DNA of 64,000 bases from Occallatibacter savannae. GTDB lineage: Bacteria > Acidobacteriota > Terriglobia > Terriglobales > Acidobacteriaceae. The notes below the pieces were generated by a model. That model made no database searches. It was not told where the DNA came from and worked only from the letters and a program-made list of their open reading frames with translations. Position 1 is the first letter of the stretch. Every line of letters starts with the position of its first letter. A program made the translations under genes and the position numbers. The stretch spans positions 1,426,001 through 1,490,000 of the forward strand of contig NZ_QFFY01000001.1 in the NCBI RefSeq assembly GCF_003131205.1, in the 5' to 3' direction. This document shows positions 26,225-35,117 of the stretch, in pieces.

Positions 26225-27076
26225 TCAATCCGCGCCAGTAGCAGTACTGGGGTGGCAGTCAACCTTGCTCATAAACTCGGGACAAATTGTCCCGAGTTCC
26301 CGCTTGGGGTAAGGCAAGCTGGGCAGCTTAATCGCAGCCCGCAGTATTCGCTTTACGGTTCTGTTTCCGCTTACCAGCAGATAGCGATGCTTAGGCACCG
26401 ACCGGACGAAGTGCGCCCCTTGCTGTAGCAACAACAGCCGTTGTGAATTCCGGCTACGTATGTATGCCAGCCCTCCTCTTCGACGGTCTCGGGTGAGCCC
26501 ACTGAGTTGGCGGGTGTCGTGGAGCTTTCCATCCGGGCTTCGATACTGTTCCGTGGCGCTGGTCGTACCTGTGTAGATGGCATTGACGGACTGGTAAATT
26601 GTGCCAATCTCGCCAGCCTGTGGATCACTGTATGCGACGACGATATTCTTCCCATGCTGATCAGCTATCAGCTTGCAGGCGCGAGAAATCAGAAAGGACG
26701 CAGCCCTGCCTGTGTGAGTTCTTCCTCCGGAGTCCACAGGGTGATCAGCCCACGGCAGGCAGCATCCTCGGACCAGGGTGCAGACTCTGTCCGCGTACTC
26801 CGGACCTGCGATGGCCGCCGCAGCACGATTCCCTGCCGTGGTGCCGAACACTTCCACTCCTGCCAAATACGGGCCGATAAACAACCCGAAGCACCAACGT
26901 GCGGAACCCATCGTTCCCAGCCATTCATACTGGAGCACCAGCGGCTTGGCTTCGGCGTAGGTAATCTGCCGTACTTCTACGGTGGCGCGGCAAAATTTCC
27001 GCGCGAGTTCCTTCTTCTGCTCCTCTTCGGGCTCGGGCAATGCCATCTCTCGAATGGTTCGTTGCCAGCATTTCAT
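26225..27076 (-). CDS. Mom-like DNA-modification (GNAT-fold) protein
   Basis: The 283-aa product resembles phage Mom-family proteins, which attach a methylcarbamoyl group to adenine in DNA and so protect phage DNA from restriction. Seen here are YEWLGTMGSARWCFGLF near the N-terminus, AGVEVFGT, VRGCCLPWADH, and YSDPQAGEIGTIYQSVNAIY. These follow the GNAT-like strand-helix order of the family. The start at 27076 overlaps the stop of the upstream gene (ATGA), so they are coupled; the frame also opens upstream at 27127. Because it rides an element beside a type I restriction system, an anti-restriction role is plausible but inferred. Confidence 0.6.
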   Translation of the reverse strand: MKCWQRTIREMALPEPEEEQKKELARKFCRATVEVRQITYAEAKPLVLQYEWLGTMGSARWCFGLFIGPYLAGVEVFGTTAGNRAAAAIAGPEYADRVCTLVRGCCLPWADHPVDSGGRTHTGRAASFLISRACKLIADQHGKNIVVAYSDPQAGEIGTIYQSVNAIYTGTTSATEQYRSPDGKLHDTRQLSGLTRDRRRGGLAYIRSRNSQRLLLLQQGAHFVRSVPKHRYLLVSGNRTVKRILRAAIKLPSLPYPKRELGTICPEFMSKVDCHPSTATGAD

Positions 27077-27900
27077 GCCGCCTGCTCCTGCTGTTGTCCC
27101 CGAACCGCACGAAGGATTCTGCGCCAAGGCTCGCTCCGCATCCGGAGCGAGGCCCTCTGCTGATCCGACAGGGGCCTTTCCGATGAATAGGCGATCTCTT
27201 CTAGGGCGAAAATATACCGCTCGCCTGTCTCTACCGTCAGAATCATCTCGGGGTCACAACTCCGGCGATCCTCAAGTTGTCGGAGCAAAGCGTCCGCATC
27301 CATTGCAACCCTATTCCATTCTTTGAGGTAGGCCTCGATTGAATGCCCCGCATTGTGTGCGGCGAATGCATCACGGGCAACGGCTATGGCTTGCAATGCT
27401 TGACGGGTCTGCCTTGCCGTCAGCTTGAGAGGCTGAGGCTTGGGCTGATCTCTCTGGATTGGATGTGGTGCCGCCTTCGACCGATACTCGTTGATCATGC
27501 GGGTGATCTTCTTTGTGGATACTCCGTATTTCTCCGCATAACCGGAAAGGAATTTGCTCCACTTCGGGAGTCCGGCGGAAGCGAGAACGCTCTTCCGCAC
27601 TGCACCCCGTTGGGACGACAGCATCTGTAGCGCGGATAGGTACGGTATATTCCTGTCTAGTGCATTGAGAATTGGCTTGCTTTCTTTCTCGATAGCCGTG
27701 ATCAGACGCGCATGTTCCTTCCGCGTCTCAGCCACGTCCATCCGGTGATAAGCCTCATCCAATTCTATAAGTCGTGCAGTCGCCGCCCTTGCTTTGTAAC
27801 CGCTCATGCTTGCCCCACCAATTCGTGCCTCACGCCTCGAGAGCAAATGCCGCGCTTGCGATGCGACTACGTGCGCCTCGGACTGAATGCACCTTAGCAC
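27073..27900 (-). CDS. hypothetical element protein (275 aa)
   Basis: I do not recognise a family. The protein is soluble, helical and basic (residues 30-90 RAATARLIELDEAYHRMDVA, 130-160 TKKITRMINEYRSK). A later region, KLTARQTRQALQAIAVARDAF, may bind DNA. It is the first gene of the minus-strand group ending with the Mom-like protein, to which it is coupled by an ATGA overlap. The start is uncertain: GTG at 27900 gives 275 aa, ATG at 27807 gives 244 aa. It lies downstream of the GTACT-motif region, which may hold its promoter. Confidence 0.6.
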   Translation of the reverse strand: MLRCIQSEAHVVASQARHLLSRREARIGGASMSGYKARAATARLIELDEAYHRMDVAETRKEHARLITAIEKESKPILNALDRNIPYLSALQMLSSQRGAVRKSVLASAGLPKWSKFLSGYAEKYGVSTKKITRMINEYRSKAAPHPIQRDQPKPQPLKLTARQTRQALQAIAVARDAFAAHNAGHSIEAYLKEWNRVAMDADALLRQLEDRRSCDPEMILTVETGERYIFALEEIAYSSERPLSDQQRASLRMRSEPWRRILRAVRGQQQEQAA

Positions 27901-28352
27901 CTCTTTTTGGAAACGGTACTTGAGTAGTTATGTGTAAGTGGAAGAGTACTCTTGTATAGCTTGATGCAATACCCGCGCTATTATTGAGGACGACTACTCT
28001 AGCGTACTTCAGTCAACTACACGACTTGTACTCTAAATACTTCTTGACACGGTTTGCGGAGACTGGTGGAAACCGACCTCAGGACGATTGCTAACGTCTT
28101 CAGCATCGCGGCAGCGAGATTCCTCTCCTCTCACCTCCGTGCAAATTCACTTATCGCCGACGACGATTTGCGCTTGCATGTTATCGCCAGCACGTGTATG
28201 TTGGGAGTAACTAAGCCTCGGCCAATGGCCGGGGATTTCTTATTTATGGGCTCTGTATATGGAGGACACCCTAACATAGCTCAGATTTACGGAAATAATT
28301 TACAGCCACTTATCGGGGCTTATAACCGACGGCGGCTAAAGGAGATGACAAC
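27901..28352. promoter_or_regulatory. divergent control region with repeated GTACT motifs
   Basis: The gap between the minus-strand element genes and the plus-strand DUF5131 gene holds several GTACTT/GTACTCT motifs: 27916, the palindrome AGAGTACTCT at 27943-27952, 28004 and 28028. Some are also followed by AGT. A TTGACA box is at 28044. A G+C-rich hairpin (CCTCGGCC/GGCCGGGG) at about 28214-28233, followed by ATTTCTTATTT, could end a short transcript. A Shine-Dalgarno AAAGGAG precedes the gene start. No convincing gene is present; the motifs may be repressor operators. Confidence 0.45.
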
Positions 28353-29117
28353 ATGTACGGCTCATCAATCGGCTGGACTGATCACACGTTCAATCCTTGG
28401 ATTGGTTGCTCCCACGTGTCTGAAGGATGCGAGAACTGTTTCGCGGAGACGGACAATAAACGCTACCGCTGGAACGGCGGCAAGTGGGGACCGGGAGCAC
28501 TTCGCAAACTCACTTCAGAGGAATACTGGAAACAACCCCTAAGATGGAACAAGGCCGCTGCAACAGCGGCCAGACGTCCTAGAGTGTTTTGCGCCTCTCT
28601 TGCCGATGTCTTCGATCCCGAAGCACCGGTCGGCGCTCGTGAGCGTCTCTGGAACTTGATTCTAGAGACTCCCAATCTCGACTGGCTTCTGCTGACCAAA
28701 CGCCCGCAGAATTTCACGACTATGCTGCCGAATCGCTGGGCCGCTTATCAGAATGTTTGGCTCGGGGTCACCTGCGAGAACCGGAAGAACGGATTTCCGC
28801 GTGTCGACATTCTCCGCAGAACACCCGCTGTGATCAGATTCCTCTCTTGCGAGCCACTGCTGGAAGACCTGAGCGGCATTAATCTGCAAGGAATCGATTG
28901 GATCATTTGCGGCGGCGAGAGCGGCCACCACGCCAGAGAATTTCGCTATGAGTGGGCGCGTAATCTCCGTGAGACTTGCGTTGGGAAAAACTTCTTCATG
29001 AAGCAGCTTGGCAGCTTTGTTCCTATCAATTTGCTCAAGGGGGAGAAGAGAGACCCGCATGGAACAGACGTGAGCCATTTCCCTGTCGATTTGCAGGTGC
29101 AGACGTGGCCCCGCTGA
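28353..29117 (+). CDS. DUF5131 (phage Gp37/Gp68) family protein
   Basis: The N-terminus has the family hallmark WTDHTFNPWIGCSHVSEGCE and then ENCFAE, with Cys spacing GC...GCENC that resembles a three-Cys metal site. Further conserved-looking blocks are PRVFCASLADVF, WLLLTKRPQNF, NVWLGVTCEN and IICGGESGHHAREF. Family members occur on phages and plasmids and are often annotated as radical-SAM-like; their reaction is not known to me. Start ATG 28353 follows AAAGGAG by 8 bases. A larger overlapping frame from 28054 is a shadow. Confidence 0.85.
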   Translation: MYGSSIGWTDHTFNPWIGCSHVSEGCENCFAETDNKRYRWNGGKWGPGALRKLTSEEYWKQPLRWNKAAATAARRPRVFCASLADVFDPEAPVGARERLWNLILETPNLDWLLLTKRPQNFTTMLPNRWAAYQNVWLGVTCENRKNGFPRVDILRRTPAVIRFLSCEPLLEDLSGINLQGIDWIICGGESGHHAREFRYEWARNLRETCVGKNFFMKQLGSFVPINLLKGEKRDPHGTDVSHFPVDLQVQTWPR

Positions 29118-29219
29118 TCTCGAGAATGGCCGATGGCCAAGATTATGGAAAAGTGTGAACAGCGGCGAAGACCGCGACCAGCAGTGTGGCTGAGGAGACC
29201 GGAAAAGCGAAGACGATGA

Positions 29220-29432
29220 GTGATAGACGAACACCACTACAGCCCGAAAGACCTAGCTACTAAATGGGGTCTCTCGTCCAGATTTGTGCGAGATTTATTT
29301 AAAGGTGAGCCGGGGGTATTGATCATCGACCGGCCAGAGAAGAGGTACAAGCGTGCATACAGCACCATGAGAATTCCCTCGTCAGTTGCGGAAAGGGTGT
29401 ATGCGGGGCTTCTCTCGCGAACTAAGCGCTGA
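29220..29432 (+). CDS. excisionase-like small HTH protein (70 aa)
   Basis: GTG-initiated, 70 aa: YSPKDLATKWGLSSRFVRDL is a MerR/Xis-type helix-turn-helix, with a wing (VLIIDRPEKRYKRAY). It lies directly before the convergent integrase gene, and the two 3' ends overlap by 11 bp. The pairing suggests a recombination directionality factor, though this is from context and fold only. Confidence 0.7.
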   Translation: MIDEHHYSPKDLATKWGLSSRFVRDLFKGEPGVLIIDRPEKRYKRAYSTMRIPSSVAERVYAGLLSRTKR

Positions 29433-30651
29433 ATGTCATGCCCATCTTCTTCATGAGTTGCTGCTCCTCTGCCTGAAGCATTTCATCACGACGCGGAATC
29501 CAGCGAGTGTAATGACGCTCCGTCGTGACCACTGAAGTGTGAGTGAGCAACCGGGAAACGTTCTCCAAGGACATCCCGTTCAGGAGAAGCTCAGCGGCGT
29601 AGGTGTCCCTCAAGCAATGCGAATGAAAGCTAAACTCTTCACCCTCGTCATTGACGAATCGCGCATCCATCATCCCGATGAACTTCCCCCAACGGCTACT
29701 CAGGTGTTTCTGCTGGACGTTGTTTCCCCAGAAGAAGTGTGTGGGGCGGAACTTTGCACGACCCGGGGAGAGAGCCCTGAGAGCCTCTACAACTACTTCC
29801 GGAAGTCTCCGCTCAACCTTGGCTCCATTTTTCTGAGTCCTAAGCCGCAAAACGTTTCCCTTCACACCTGCCCGGGGCAACATCAAACCATCGATGATTC
29901 TCAATCCTGTCCATCTCTGGACGAGGAACAGAGCCCGGAGTTCATTCGCGTACTCCGCTACTTCTCCGTGTTGAGAAGCACAGAAAGGTTCAATCATGTT
30001 GAGAAGTTGCGTGAACTGCTCCGGACTCAGAGGCTGAGCTTCTTCATACTTCGGTCTGATTTTCTTCAAGCCTTGTGCGGGATCAGTGGGTATCAATTTA
30101 ATCGAGTGTGCCCACTTGAAGAACGCTTTGATTCTCACCAGCAGAGTCGATTGAGACGAAGCATTGATGCGGTCGTCCTTATCACGCGCATATTCACCCC
30201 ATTCACCACGCCACTCACTGAGAGCCGCCGCTGTGATCTGAGGTAACTGAGAGAAGTGGTTACGCTTCGCCCACCTCTCGACCTTTTTGGTGAAGTATCG
30301 GTAGCTATGTCGCGTACCTTCGCTGTGATCTTTGCCTGAGCGAAGCCACTGCTCAAGAGCCTTCTCAATCGAAATCTCTTCCGTTTCTGGCTTCTTCGCT
30401 TTCTGGAGAGGTTCGCCTTGTTCCAGTTGCTTCGCGATTTCTTCAGCCTTTCCCCAAGACCGCGTCTTCGCGGACATACGCTTGGCCTTCTTCGTTTCCG
30501 CGTCGTATCTGTAGAGCCACAGAGGGCAGCTACAGCCGTTCTTCTTCCCTCCCCGGCTCGTGCTGTCCGCTTTGTTCGGACAATCGGAGTTGTGCCTGAC
30601 GTATACGTTGACGTTGACTTTGACTTCTCGCGGGTCGCTCATGCGGCTCAT
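29422..30651 (-). CDS. tyrosine site-specific integrase
   Basis: A tyrosine recombinase of the phage/ICE integrase type, 409 aa. The catalytic residues are visible: Arg in WTGLRIIDGL near 249, HxxR as SHCLRDTY near 342, the later His in LLTHTSV, and Tyr in ERHYTRW near 377. The N-terminal core-binding domain is at about 100-180. A Cys-rich N-terminus (CPNKADSTSRGG.. GCSCPLW) is typical of a subset of such proteins. It faces the element interior at the right edge, with the excisionase-like gene next to it. The element probably ends just to the right, at 30652-30900. Confidence 0.9.
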   Translation of the reverse strand: MSRMSDPREVKVNVNVYVRHNSDCPNKADSTSRGGKKNGCSCPLWLYRYDAETKKAKRMSAKTRSWGKAEEIAKQLEQGEPLQKAKKPETEEISIEKALEQWLRSGKDHSEGTRHSYRYFTKKVERWAKRNHFSQLPQITAAALSEWRGEWGEYARDKDDRINASSQSTLLVRIKAFFKWAHSIKLIPTDPAQGLKKIRPKYEEAQPLSPEQFTQLLNMIEPFCASQHGEVAEYANELRALFLVQRWTGLRIIDGLMLPRAGVKGNVLRLRTQKNGAKVERRLPEVVVEALRALSPGRAKFRPTHFFWGNNVQQKHLSSRWGKFIGMMDARFVNDEGEEFSFHSHCLRDTYAAELLLNGMSLENVSRLLTHTSVVTTERHYTRWIPRRDEMLQAEEQQLMKKMGMTFSA

Positions 30652-30902
30652 TGTACAAATGTCTTGTACGATTTAGTGATCTAATTCATTCGATTGGGCA
30701 ACAAAGGACTCATTCAGATCTTTCCTGCTACCTACCGATTGTAAATCAGCCGATGGCTGCGTCTGCGGTCTGCAACGCGACAGGTTGCGACCTTGCAAGC
30801 GGCTGCTTATCTAGCGGATAAGAGCAAATTGTTTTGGCCGGAGAAAGCACTGGCGGTTAGACGCACGAGCGGCGTGCGCGGGTATCCGGCTGAAGGGCAG
30901 TT

Positions 30903-33272
30903 TCAGTGGCGGACAATTTCTACGATCGCCGAGTCGGGCCCGCTCCACGCCGCAGCTCCCTCGTGCGTCAGCTGCTGCTTCGCGTCGTCCCACCGAAGAT
31001 GCGTGACCGATCCGGCCCCCTTCTCGTAGGCATAGGTTGTTCCATCGTCAGAGAACAGGGTGAAATCCGCATTCGCCCCGGGATAGACCCGGACTTTCGC
31101 GATGGACTGCTTCTCGTGCGTGCTCTCGACCGGGGAGCCCAGCGGCACAATCGAGCCAGCCCGTACGAAGACGGGGATGGTATCGATCGGTGCAGCGACG
31201 TCAACCGTCTGCCCGCCTTTCATGCGCTCATTGGTCCAGTAGTTGAACCAGTCTGTACCAGTGGGCAAGTAGACCTTGCGGCTCGTGGCCCCCTGCTCCG
31301 TGATCGGCGCTACGAGGAACGCCGGGCCGAACATGTATTCATCTTTCAAGTCCGCCACATTCGGATCATTAGGGAAATCCAGCGGCAGAGCACGCATGAA
31401 CGGCGCTCCGGTCTCCCATGTGTGGTAGCCGAGCGAGTAGATATACGGCATCAGTTCATAGCGCAGCCTGAGGTACTTCTCCAGAATCGGCTCTGCCTGT
31501 TTTCCATACGACCACGTCTCGTTGTGTTTCCGGCTGCCATGCGTGCGCATGATGGGCAGAAATGTCGCGTACTGAAACCAGCGGGTGTAGAGCTCCGGAT
31601 AATCATCGTAGCCTCCCACGTTGTCCCGTGCGTCGCTCGGATCGAGCAGCGGCGGATGGGCCGGGTGATGCTCCTCCGGCAGATACTGCCAGCCGCCCGT
31701 ATCGTTCGACCAGTACGTTACACCCGACGCCGTAAAGTTGAGCCCGGTCGGGATCTGCCGTCGATATGTGTCCCACGTCGGATAAATATCTGACGACCAC
31801 ACAATCGCTCCCTCGCGCTGAATGCCCGTGAACGCGTCACGCGAAAGGATCAGCCCACGCTTCTGCGGCAGGTCGCGCCGGAACCCGTCATAAATCGCGC
31901 CCACATGCAGCAGCGGGTACACGTTGTAGTACTGCGTTCCCGGCCCGATCTTGTAATACGCTCCATTCGGCGGCAGATCGGGCTCGGTCTCGTCCGCCCA
32001 GATCGAATCGAAGCCCTTGCTGATGATGTTGTCCCGAATGATGTTCCAGTACCACTTCGCCGCATCGGGATTTGTCGTATCAATATCTGATCCCGCGCGA
32101 TCGTACGGCAGCCCGTTCACCGGCTTGCCATCTGCTGTGTGGATGAACCAGCCGTTCTTCTGAATCTCATCGAAGTAGCGCGACTCCGGCGTGAACCGAG
32201 GCCACACGCTGATCATGGTCTCGTAGCCCATGTCGTGGAGTTGCTTGTTCATGCCAGCCGGGTCAGGCCAGAATTTCGGATCCATATCCATCTGGCCCAT
32301 CTTCGTGTAGTAGAACCAGTCCACCACCATCACGTCGGCCGGCAAATGACGATCGCGGTAATCCTTTGCAACCGACATAACCTCATCCTGGCTTGCATAG
32401 CGCTGCTTGCACTGGATGTATCCATACGCGGCTTTGGGCAGAAGCGGTGTGGGCCCGGTGAGCAGTTTGTAGCCGGCGTAGATCTCGTCGGCAGTGTTGC
32501 CCGCGATGACGAAGAACGAAACGCGATCGCCCACCTCAGACTTCCACTTTGTCTGCTCGTTGAAACCCGGCTCAATGGTTGTCTTGGAAGGATTGTCCCA
32601 GATCAGTCCGTATCCCTTGTTCGTCAGCAGGAACGGAATGCAAGTGCTCGGCGCACCTGCGGCCAGGTAGTCGTTCCAGCAGCGCACCACATGGTGCCGG
32701 TGATCCAGAAATCCCTCGTGGTTATCTCCCAGGCCGTAGTAGTGCTCGTCATCGGGGGAGACGAATGTGGCGCCCACGGTGAAGAACGGGGGATCTGTCG
32801 GGCGGCGGTCGTTGTTCAGGTCGGCGGTTCCGTCCTTGTGGTTGGGGACTGCCTGGTCCCAACCGGTCATCTCGAGCAACTTCCTGCCGTCCGATGCTGT
32901 GAACGTGATGTGCGCTCCCGGGGTGGACCCGCCGAAGTACTTCGAGATGTCGATCTGCGTGGAGAGGGGTGGGTGCGCCGGCGGATGAGGCCGCTCGACC
33001 GCAACGGTCATGCGCGACGATTTGTATACGTCCTCTGTATCGGTCTGGCTCTTGGCCCAACCCTGAGCGTCGGGGTTTCCAATGAATCCATATCCCGGCT
33101 TCGCGAGCGCGTTCTCTTTCTGCAGGCTCAGCGTCACGCGCATAACATTCGGCGCATAGGGCTCGAGCACGATCGTCTCGCCATTCCGATCCAGAACAAC
33201 CTGCGACTGCGCCGCGCAACTTCCTACACCCAGCGCACCAACCAACCCGACGACCCAGAATGATTTCTTCAT
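30903..33272 (-). CDS. secreted GH31 alpha-xylosidase/alpha-glucosidase-like enzyme
   Basis: Glycoside hydrolase family 31, 789 aa, with a signal peptide (about 21 residues ending CAA). The beta-sandwich N-domain contains FVSPDDEHYYGLGDN. The (beta/alpha)8 barrel carries the nucleophile Asp in SIWADETEPDL, and the acid/base Asp is in YWSNDTGGW. The WADETEPD form is typical of xylosidase-type members, so it may release xylose from xyloglucan-like sugars. Start ATG with GGAG about 7 bases upstream. It is the first core-chromosome gene right of the element. Confidence 0.9.
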   Translation of the reverse strand: MKKSFWVVGLVGALGVGSCAAQSQVVLDRNGETIVLEPYAPNVMRVTLSLQKENALAKPGYGFIGNPDAQGWAKSQTDTEDVYKSSRMTVAVERPHPPAHPPLSTQIDISKYFGGSTPGAHITFTASDGRKLLEMTGWDQAVPNHKDGTADLNNDRRPTDPPFFTVGATFVSPDDEHYYGLGDNHEGFLDHRHHVVRCWNDYLAAGAPSTCIPFLLTNKGYGLIWDNPSKTTIEPGFNEQTKWKSEVGDRVSFFVIAGNTADEIYAGYKLLTGPTPLLPKAAYGYIQCKQRYASQDEVMSVAKDYRDRHLPADVMVVDWFYYTKMGQMDMDPKFWPDPAGMNKQLHDMGYETMISVWPRFTPESRYFDEIQKNGWFIHTADGKPVNGLPYDRAGSDIDTTNPDAAKWYWNIIRDNIISKGFDSIWADETEPDLPPNGAYYKIGPGTQYYNVYPLLHVGAIYDGFRRDLPQKRGLILSRDAFTGIQREGAIVWSSDIYPTWDTYRRQIPTGLNFTASGVTYWSNDTGGWQYLPEEHHPAHPPLLDPSDARDNVGGYDDYPELYTRWFQYATFLPIMRTHGSRKHNETWSYGKQAEPILEKYLRLRYELMPYIYSLGYHTWETGAPFMRALPLDFPNDPNVADLKDEYMFGPAFLVAPITEQGATSRKVYLPTGTDWFNYWTNERMKGGQTVDVAAPIDTIPVFVRAGSIVPLGSPVESTHEKQSIAKVRVYPGANADFTLFSDDGTTYAYEKGAGSVTHLRWDDAKQQLTHEGAAAWSGPDSAIVEIVRH

Positions 33273-33437
33273 CTTGAAACTCCAGAACCCTGAAGTTTAA
33301 ACGACGACCCGCTCCGTCAGAAGCAGTAATGAATCGATTTATCAATGTGAGGGTGCCCTGTCCTAACGGGGGCTTTTTGCTGATAGGGTGGGAGTGCTGA
33401 CGCTGACTCGCCCTGCCATTGTCGATACGATAGCTTC

Positions 33438-34319
33438 GTGGCCCGCCGAAAACTCCAGTGGCAATCCAAAACCGTCCTGCTCCTCGTCTTCCCCGCGATC
33501 GGCGCAGACGTCGTCCTTGAATCACGCTGGTGGTTAACGCACTCACCGAGCGTGGCTATCTGGACGCTCGGACTTAGCGTCCTGCTCGGCCTGGTGGCTT
33601 ACAAAGTTCGCTCTGCGAAGGCGGGCGCGGCTCTCGCCGGCATGGCTATCACTGCCAGCATGATGTACGGGACTGTCGAATCCTTCCCATTTCTTCCCTG
33701 GAAGACGGCACTCGTTCCCATCCTCACCGTGCTCCTCCTCACGTCGCTCGCCACACGCGCCGGCCATCAACACAAAGAGAGACTTGGGACCGCCGAAAGC
33801 CGCACCGGCCGCGAAGCCTCGCAGGTCGCCGCGAACCTCGGCATCGCCGCCCTCATCTCGAACCCTCTCGTTCAGATCTGGCTCATCGATCACGGCTGGA
33901 TTCACGCGTCCGGCATTCTCTCGAACGCCGCTCCCGCTCTCGCGCTGGGCCTTGCAGCCCTAGCCGAAGCGGCAGCCGACACGGTCTCCTCCGAACTCGG
34001 CCAGATCCTCAGCGGACACCCCCGCATGATCACAACCTTCCGCAAAGCGGAGCCGGGAACCGACGGCGCCATCTCTCTCGGGGGAACGGCAATGGGCATC
34101 ATCGCTGCCGCTGCCGTTGCCGCTGCCGGAAGCTGGGCCATCGGCGGAGGCACACCGGTCTTCATGATCAGCTGGGCAGGCGGAGTCTTCGGGCTCTTCT
34201 TTGACAGCCTTCTCGGCGCCACCCTAGAACGCGCCGGCTGGCTGAACAACGACGCGGTAAATTTCCTCTCCACAGCCAGCGGCGCCGCATTCGCTTTGGC
34301 ACTGCTCGCAGTTCGCTAG
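33438..34319 (+). CDS. DUF92 family membrane protein
   Basis: Membrane protein of 293 aa with about six hydrophobic segments. Family signatures are AADTVSSELGQIL near 175-190 and GTDGAISLGGTAMG near 210. DUF92 includes TMEM19 and the plant VTE6 phytyl-phosphate kinase, so a prenyl-phosphate kinase role is possible; this is family knowledge and not seen here. It starts with GTG. It is divergent from the GH31 gene across 165 bp. Confidence 0.88.
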   Translation: MARRKLQWQSKTVLLLVFPAIGADVVLESRWWLTHSPSVAIWTLGLSVLLGLVAYKVRSAKAGAALAGMAITASMMYGTVESFPFLPWKTALVPILTVLLLTSLATRAGHQHKERLGTAESRTGREASQVAANLGIAALISNPLVQIWLIDHGWIHASGILSNAAPALALGLAALAEAAADTVSSELGQILSGHPRMITTFRKAEPGTDGAISLGGTAMGIIAAAAVAAAGSWAIGGGTPVFMISWAGGVFGLFFDSLLGATLERAGWLNNDAVNFLSTASGAAFALALLAVR

Positions 34320-34440
34320 CCAGTAGCCCGTAGCCATTAGCCATTAGCCTGAAGCCTGTAGCCTGTAGCAATCCCCGGCGAACTGGGTCACGAGCCACGA
34401 GCTACCAGCTACAGCTACTGGCTACCGGCTGAAGGCTGCT
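34320..34440. repeat. TAGCC-rich degenerate repeat with inverted arms
   Basis: The left part repeats TAGCC/GTAGCC about seven times (from the DUF92 stop onward). The right part (about 34395-34435) carries the inverse, AGCTAC and GGCTAC. The two halves can fold back on each other, so this may be a terminator-like or REP-type hairpin after the DUF92 gene. Confidence 0.55.
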
Positions 34441-34485
34441 CCTCGTGTACACTTCCGCTCAAACCCCTCAGGAGGCAATCGGGCC

Positions 34486-35115
34486 ATGGCTTCTCACGAA
34501 CCCAAAGTTGACGCGTACATCGAGAAGGCGCAGCCCTTCGCGCAGGCCATCCTCACACACCTGCGCGCGCTGATGCACAAGGCGAATCCCGACGTCGAAG
34601 AAGCCATCAAGTGGGGACACCCGTTCTTCCTCTATCGCGGCACCATCCTCGGGCACATGGCGGCGTTCAAGCAGCACTGCAGCTTCGGCTTCTGGGGTGA
34701 GGAGATCGGTGCGACTCTGCGCGAGGCCAACGTCGTCCAGGACGGAGGCATGGGCAGCCTCGGCAAAATCACGTCCATCAAAGATCTGCCCTCAGAAAAG
34801 CAGATGCTCGGGTGGATCCGCCAGTCCTCGGCGCTCATTGACAGCGGCGACCACACCAGCATCATGGCCGCTCGCAATAAGGTCGTGAAAGCACCGAAGC
34901 CCGCTCCCAAAACCTCACCCGAATTCGCCGCGGCGCTCAAGAAGAACAAGAAAGCCTCAGCTGTCTTCGAAGCCTTCAGCCCGAGCTGCAAGCGCGAATA
35001 TGTGGAGTGGATCGCCGAAGCCAAGCGGGAAGAGACCCGCGATAAGCGCATCGCCCAGGCCGTCGAATGGATCGCCGAAGGTAAACAGCGCAACTGGAAG
35101 TATCAGAACTGCTGA
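34486..35115 (+). CDS. DUF1801/YdeI-family protein
   Basis: 209 aa. The N-terminal DUF1801 domain contains LRALMHKANPDVEEAIKWGH, and the C-terminal YdeI/OmpD-associated motif is FAAALKKNKKASAVFEAFS. Start ATG with AGGAGG 11 bases upstream. Family members are linked to peptide-resistance phenotypes in other bacteria; no substrate is known here. Its last 24 bases (up to the stop) are duplicated exactly after the next gene. Confidence 0.85.
   Translation: MASHEPKVDAYIEKAQPFAQAILTHLRALMHKANPDVEEAIKWGHPFFLYRGTILGHMAAFKQHCSFGFWGEEIGATLREANVVQDGGMGSLGKITSIKDLPSEKQMLGWIRQSSALIDSGDHTSIMAARNKVVKAPKPAPKTSPEFAAALKKNKKASAVFEAFSPSCKREYVEWIAEAKREETRDKRIAQAVEWIAEGKQRNWKYQNC
35092..35115. repeat. 24-bp exact direct repeat, left copy
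   Basis: The 24 bases starting AACTGGAAGT and ending at the TGA of the DUF1801 gene recur exactly at 35587-35610, flanking the 155-aa gene. See the right copy. Confidence 0.85.
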
Positions 35116-35117
35116 GT

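Noticed and set aside
28054..28542. 162-codon plus-strand frame upstream of DUF5131
   Set aside because: It overlaps the start of the well-supported DUF5131 gene in another frame and has no domain or ribosome-binding site.
30725..30765. anticodon-arm-like sequence (GATTGTAAATC) right of the integrase
   Set aside because: No T-arm or acceptor stem can be paired with it, so it is not a tRNA gene; an attachment role is possible but unsupported.
32139..33263. 374-codon frame opposite the GH31 gene
   Set aside because: It is an antisense shadow in G+C-rich coding DNA; the translation is a run of His/Arg/Val-rich sequence with no motif.
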